Origin: Gammaproteobacteria bacterium
GTDB taxonomy: Bacteria; Pseudomonadota; Gammaproteobacteria; Xanthomonadales; Marinicellaceae
Direction: 5' to 3'
Assembly (NCBI GenBank): GCA_041395445.1
Contig: JAWLAO010000003.1
Location: 62,001-126,000 of the forward strand
Length of the DNA stretch: 64,000 bases
In this document: one piece after another, positions 62,249-64,000 of the stretch
Layout: every line of letters starts with the position of its first letter
Position numbering within the stretch: the stretch's first letter is position 1
Notes under the pieces: generated by a model
What the model saw: the letters and a program-made list of their open reading frames with translations, nothing else
Database searches by the model: none
What the model was told of the DNA's origin: nothing
Position numbers and translations under genes: made by a program

Positions 62249-63116
62249 TTGCTATGTGCGTTATTTAAATCTCGCCAACTCAGGCAAAATCTATAACTAT
62301 AAAATTGCAGACTGTGTTTATCGGTCTGATTTAGAAGTTCAAGAGCTTGAATACTCAATTCAAGCTCTTTCTTTTGCTGAAAACCAAACACCAAACAAAC
62401 TTTCTCGCCAAATCATAGAATCTGCTACTATTTATAGCGATGACTATACTCCAGTTGGTGAAAATTATTACAACATTCAAGTCAGCTATGCCCGAAACAG
62501 CTATCAACTGACGGTAAATCAAAGCACATATTTTATCAATCAGAAATCAATATCTTCACAAAATCAAGAAATTGATAAAACCATCCTTTTAGGTCCGGCA
62601 TTATGTCTGAATTTGGCAATGAACAATGTTTTTTGTCTTCACTCTTCTGCTTTTAAAATCAAGGAAACTACTTTTGTACTTATGGCTGAGTCCGGTACCG
62701 GGAAATCAACGATTGCTCGTCATTTTCACCAACAAAAGAATACTCGTAGAATTGCGGATGACATCCTTCCCTTAAAAGTTGTAAAAGGTGAAGTCATATT
62801 GTTTCCACAGTTTCCACAGTTAAAGTTATCAAGTGATGAACAATATCACGGTGAAAACTTAACAGGACGAATCGTATTGTTATTCGCAAATAAAAACTCT
62901 GAGAGTGTATCACTTACCAAATTACAAACATTTGATGCTGCTAAGAATTTGATTAAGCACACTGTGGCGTCACGACTTTTCTCTCAGCAAGAACTGGCAA
63001 ATCACATGGACTTTTGTCACAAAGTTGCCTCTGACTTGCCGGCATTTCAACTGACTTATCCTCATCAGGAAAACAGCCTTAAACAACTTTCGGAGTTGCT
63101 CAATGAACAGGCGTGA
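62202..63116 (+). CDS. HPr-kinase-like protein of the lasso peptide locus
   Basis: 304 aa from GTG 62202, with GGGAGG 8 nt upstream. A TTG at 62241 and a GTG at 62256 are alternatives giving ~291 or ~286 aa; all overlap or abut the precursor gene. LGPALCLNLAMNNVFCLHSSAF leads into the P-loop ESGTGKSTIARHF, and RIADDILPLK matches the Asp pair of HprK-type kinases. Relatives in lasso clusters (e.g. the paeninodin and ThcoK systems) phosphorylate a precursor Ser at the C-terminus. Here the core ends in Ala, so the target is unclear. Stop overlaps the B2 start. Confidence 0.85.
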   Translation: MWVIVEQEARNFLLHSCYVRYLNLANSGKIYNYKIADCVYRSDLEVQELEYSIQALSFAENQTPNKLSRQIIESATIYSDDYTPVGENYYNIQVSYARNSYQLTVNQSTYFINQKSISSQNQEIDKTILLGPALCLNLAMNNVFCLHSSAFKIKETTFVLMAESGTGKSTIARHFHQQKNTRRIADDILPLKVVKGEVILFPQFPQLKLSSDEQYHGENLTGRIVLLFANKNSESVSLTKLQTFDAAKNLIKHTVASRLFSQQELANHMDFCHKVASDLPAFQLTYPHQENSLKQLSELLNEQA

Positions 63117-63483
63117 AAAGTTTCAGGCACTTTTACTTCTGCCAAAAGCCAGAAATCATATCGTGTTGATTAACAAACAACTCCAAAGTAAACCTTATGA
63201 TGAATTGTTAAATGATACATACAATCAACCGATTAAAAAACAATCAATGGAAACAATTGTGAAAGCCTACTTTTGGGGATCGAGATTATTGAAAAAGGGC
63301 AACTGCTTACCCCGTTCGATTGCGCTCTTCCAACACTTAAAAGCTGCCGGATTTGATGTTGAGCATAAGTTCGGAGTCAACAAAAGCTCATCAAAATTTG
63401 CTGCTCATGCATGGGTTGAATATAATGGCAGTCCGCTTAATGAGTCAGCTACCTTAAGAAAAAAATTCACTGTTATGGATTGA
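63103..63483 (+). CDS. Lasso peptide biosynthesis B2 protein (transglutaminase-like leader peptidase)
   Basis: 126 aa, the usual B2 length (PF13471 pattern). Cys68 in KKGNCLPRSIALFQHL and His102 in FAAHAWVEYNG are the expected catalytic Cys and His. At +12 from His, where the family usually has Asp, this protein has Glu114 (PLNES). It should cut the precursor after Met36. In the split B systems B2 works with a separate B1 leader-recognition protein, not found here. Start overlaps the kinase gene by 14 nt. Confidence 0.9.
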   Translation: MNRREKFQALLLLPKARNHIVLINKQLQSKPYDELLNDTYNQPIKKQSMETIVKAYFWGSRLLKKGNCLPRSIALFQHLKAAGFDVEHKFGVNKSSSKFAAHAWVEYNGSPLNESATLRKKFTVMD

Positions 63484-63485
63484 TT

Positions 63486-63923
63486 ATGCACAAGATATCA
63501 GTTAAAAAATTCGAGCAATTATCACTTGATGAACTCTATGAAATCATGGCATTGCGCATGCAGGTTTTTTGTGTCGAGCAAGATTGTCCCTATCAGGATT
63601 TGGATGGATTAGATCAGCAGTCAATCCATGTCTATTTTAAAGACAAACAGCAAATAGTCGCCTATGCCAGAATCATTGAAAAAGAAAAATCTACATGTTC
63701 AATTGGAAGAGTGGTTGTGCACCCTGAATTCCGAAAACAGGGTCTGGCAAAACGAATCATGAACAAGTGTATTGATTACGTTAAACAACAAGGTAAACAA
63801 GAAATCATCATCTCTGCTCAATCCTATCTTCAGAATTTTTATTATCAATTAGGATTTAGAACCACAGGAAAATATTATCTCGAAGACGATATTCCACACG
63901 AAGAGATGATTTTAAATTTGTGA
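63486..63923 (+). CDS. elaA: ElaA-type GNAT acetyltransferase
   Basis: 145 aa from ATG 63486 (a TTG at 63480 is less likely). LYEIMALRMQVFCVEQDCPYQDLDGLDQQSIH is the ElaA N-terminal signature in the motif RxxVFxVEQ; ARIIEKE, SIGRVVVHPEFRKQGLAKRIM is the acetyl-CoA loop (RxxGxA variant). Two nt after the B2 stop on the same strand, so it is probably cotranscribed. ElaA proteins are common outside lasso loci, so tailoring of the peptide is only a possibility. Confidence 0.88.
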   Translation: MHKISVKKFEQLSLDELYEIMALRMQVFCVEQDCPYQDLDGLDQQSIHVYFKDKQQIVAYARIIEKEKSTCSIGRVVVHPEFRKQGLAKRIMNKCIDYVKQQGKQEIIISAQSYLQNFYYQLGFRTTGKYYLEDDIPHEEMILNL

Positions 63924-64000
63924 TAAGGTCGAATGAAGATATATTGTCAAATGTTCCTGAAATTAATTGTCTGACAAATCAAGGTGCTTGATTAGTGGTT
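63924..64000. other. Window end: no gene seen
   Basis: Only a 13-codon frame fits in the last 77 bases. Any further lasso genes (B1, cyclase C, exporter D) would have to start beyond base 64000. Confidence 0.6.

Overview
The window is AT-rich, densely packed bacterial chromosome. Several gene sets point to a gammaproteobacterium: lptM-dapF-DUF484-xerC, pyrG-kdsA-eno, pilT-pilU, tatABC-pepN, hemE and a YpfJ-type metalloprotease. The low GC, the many large secreted proteins, the abundance of peptide and ion transporters and a recurring IFxxxF(D/E) tail on secreted proteins suggest a marine, protein-degrading lineage of the Marinicella/Lysobacterales kind. That placement is inference, not proof. 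TGA is used as an ordinary stop codon throughout.

Region by region. 1-8 kb: the end of a sodium:solute symporter, then a huge secreted C25 (gingipain-like) peptidase whose reading frame is cut by one in-frame TGA into a 694-aa and an 1801-aa part. 8-10.5 kb: an NhaC antiporter facing a YpfJ-like zinc protease. 10.5-14.2 kb: an accessory patch. A HEPN-like gene is split by a decayed IS3-family element, with extragenic palindromes and an inverted pair of 33-bp repeats on either side, then tRNA-Thr(TGT). 14.2-26.8 kb: an envelope and metabolism run (SPOR protein, BirA, esterase, two POT-type peptide transporters around a structured 440-bp spacer, FmdB protein, AEC carrier, DUF937, radical SAM, dicarboxylate symporter, GNAT). 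26.9-30.7 kb: pyrG-kdsA-eno. 30.7-39.4 kb: sulfotransferase, SRPBCC, DUF3025, PpiC lipoprotein, ArsC, WrbA-like flavodoxin, secreted propeller protein, hemE-Rieske-GtrA, a persulfide-sensor-like ArsR regulator and MerC. 39.5-45.8 kb: MscS, a small secreted protein and three tandem delta-60 repeat proteins. 45.8-57 kb: DUF4166/DUF2269/epimerase, a membrane AraC regulator, an ion channel with a zinc ribbon, pilU, pilT, then xerC-DUF484-dapF-lptM, GNAT, SDR and an unrecognised membrane-anchored protein. 57-62 kb: CadC-like regulator, tatABC, pepN.

62-64 kb: the most notable item, a lasso-peptide (RiPP) locus. It has a 55-aa precursor with a YxxP leader, a Thr at -2 and a 19-residue core able to form a Gly1-Asp8 ring. 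Next come an HPr-kinase-like protein, a B2 transglutaminase-like leader peptidase and an ElaA-type acetyltransferase. The recognition protein (B1) and the asparagine-synthetase-like cyclase (C) are not in the window. They either lie past base 64000, lie elsewhere, or are missing.
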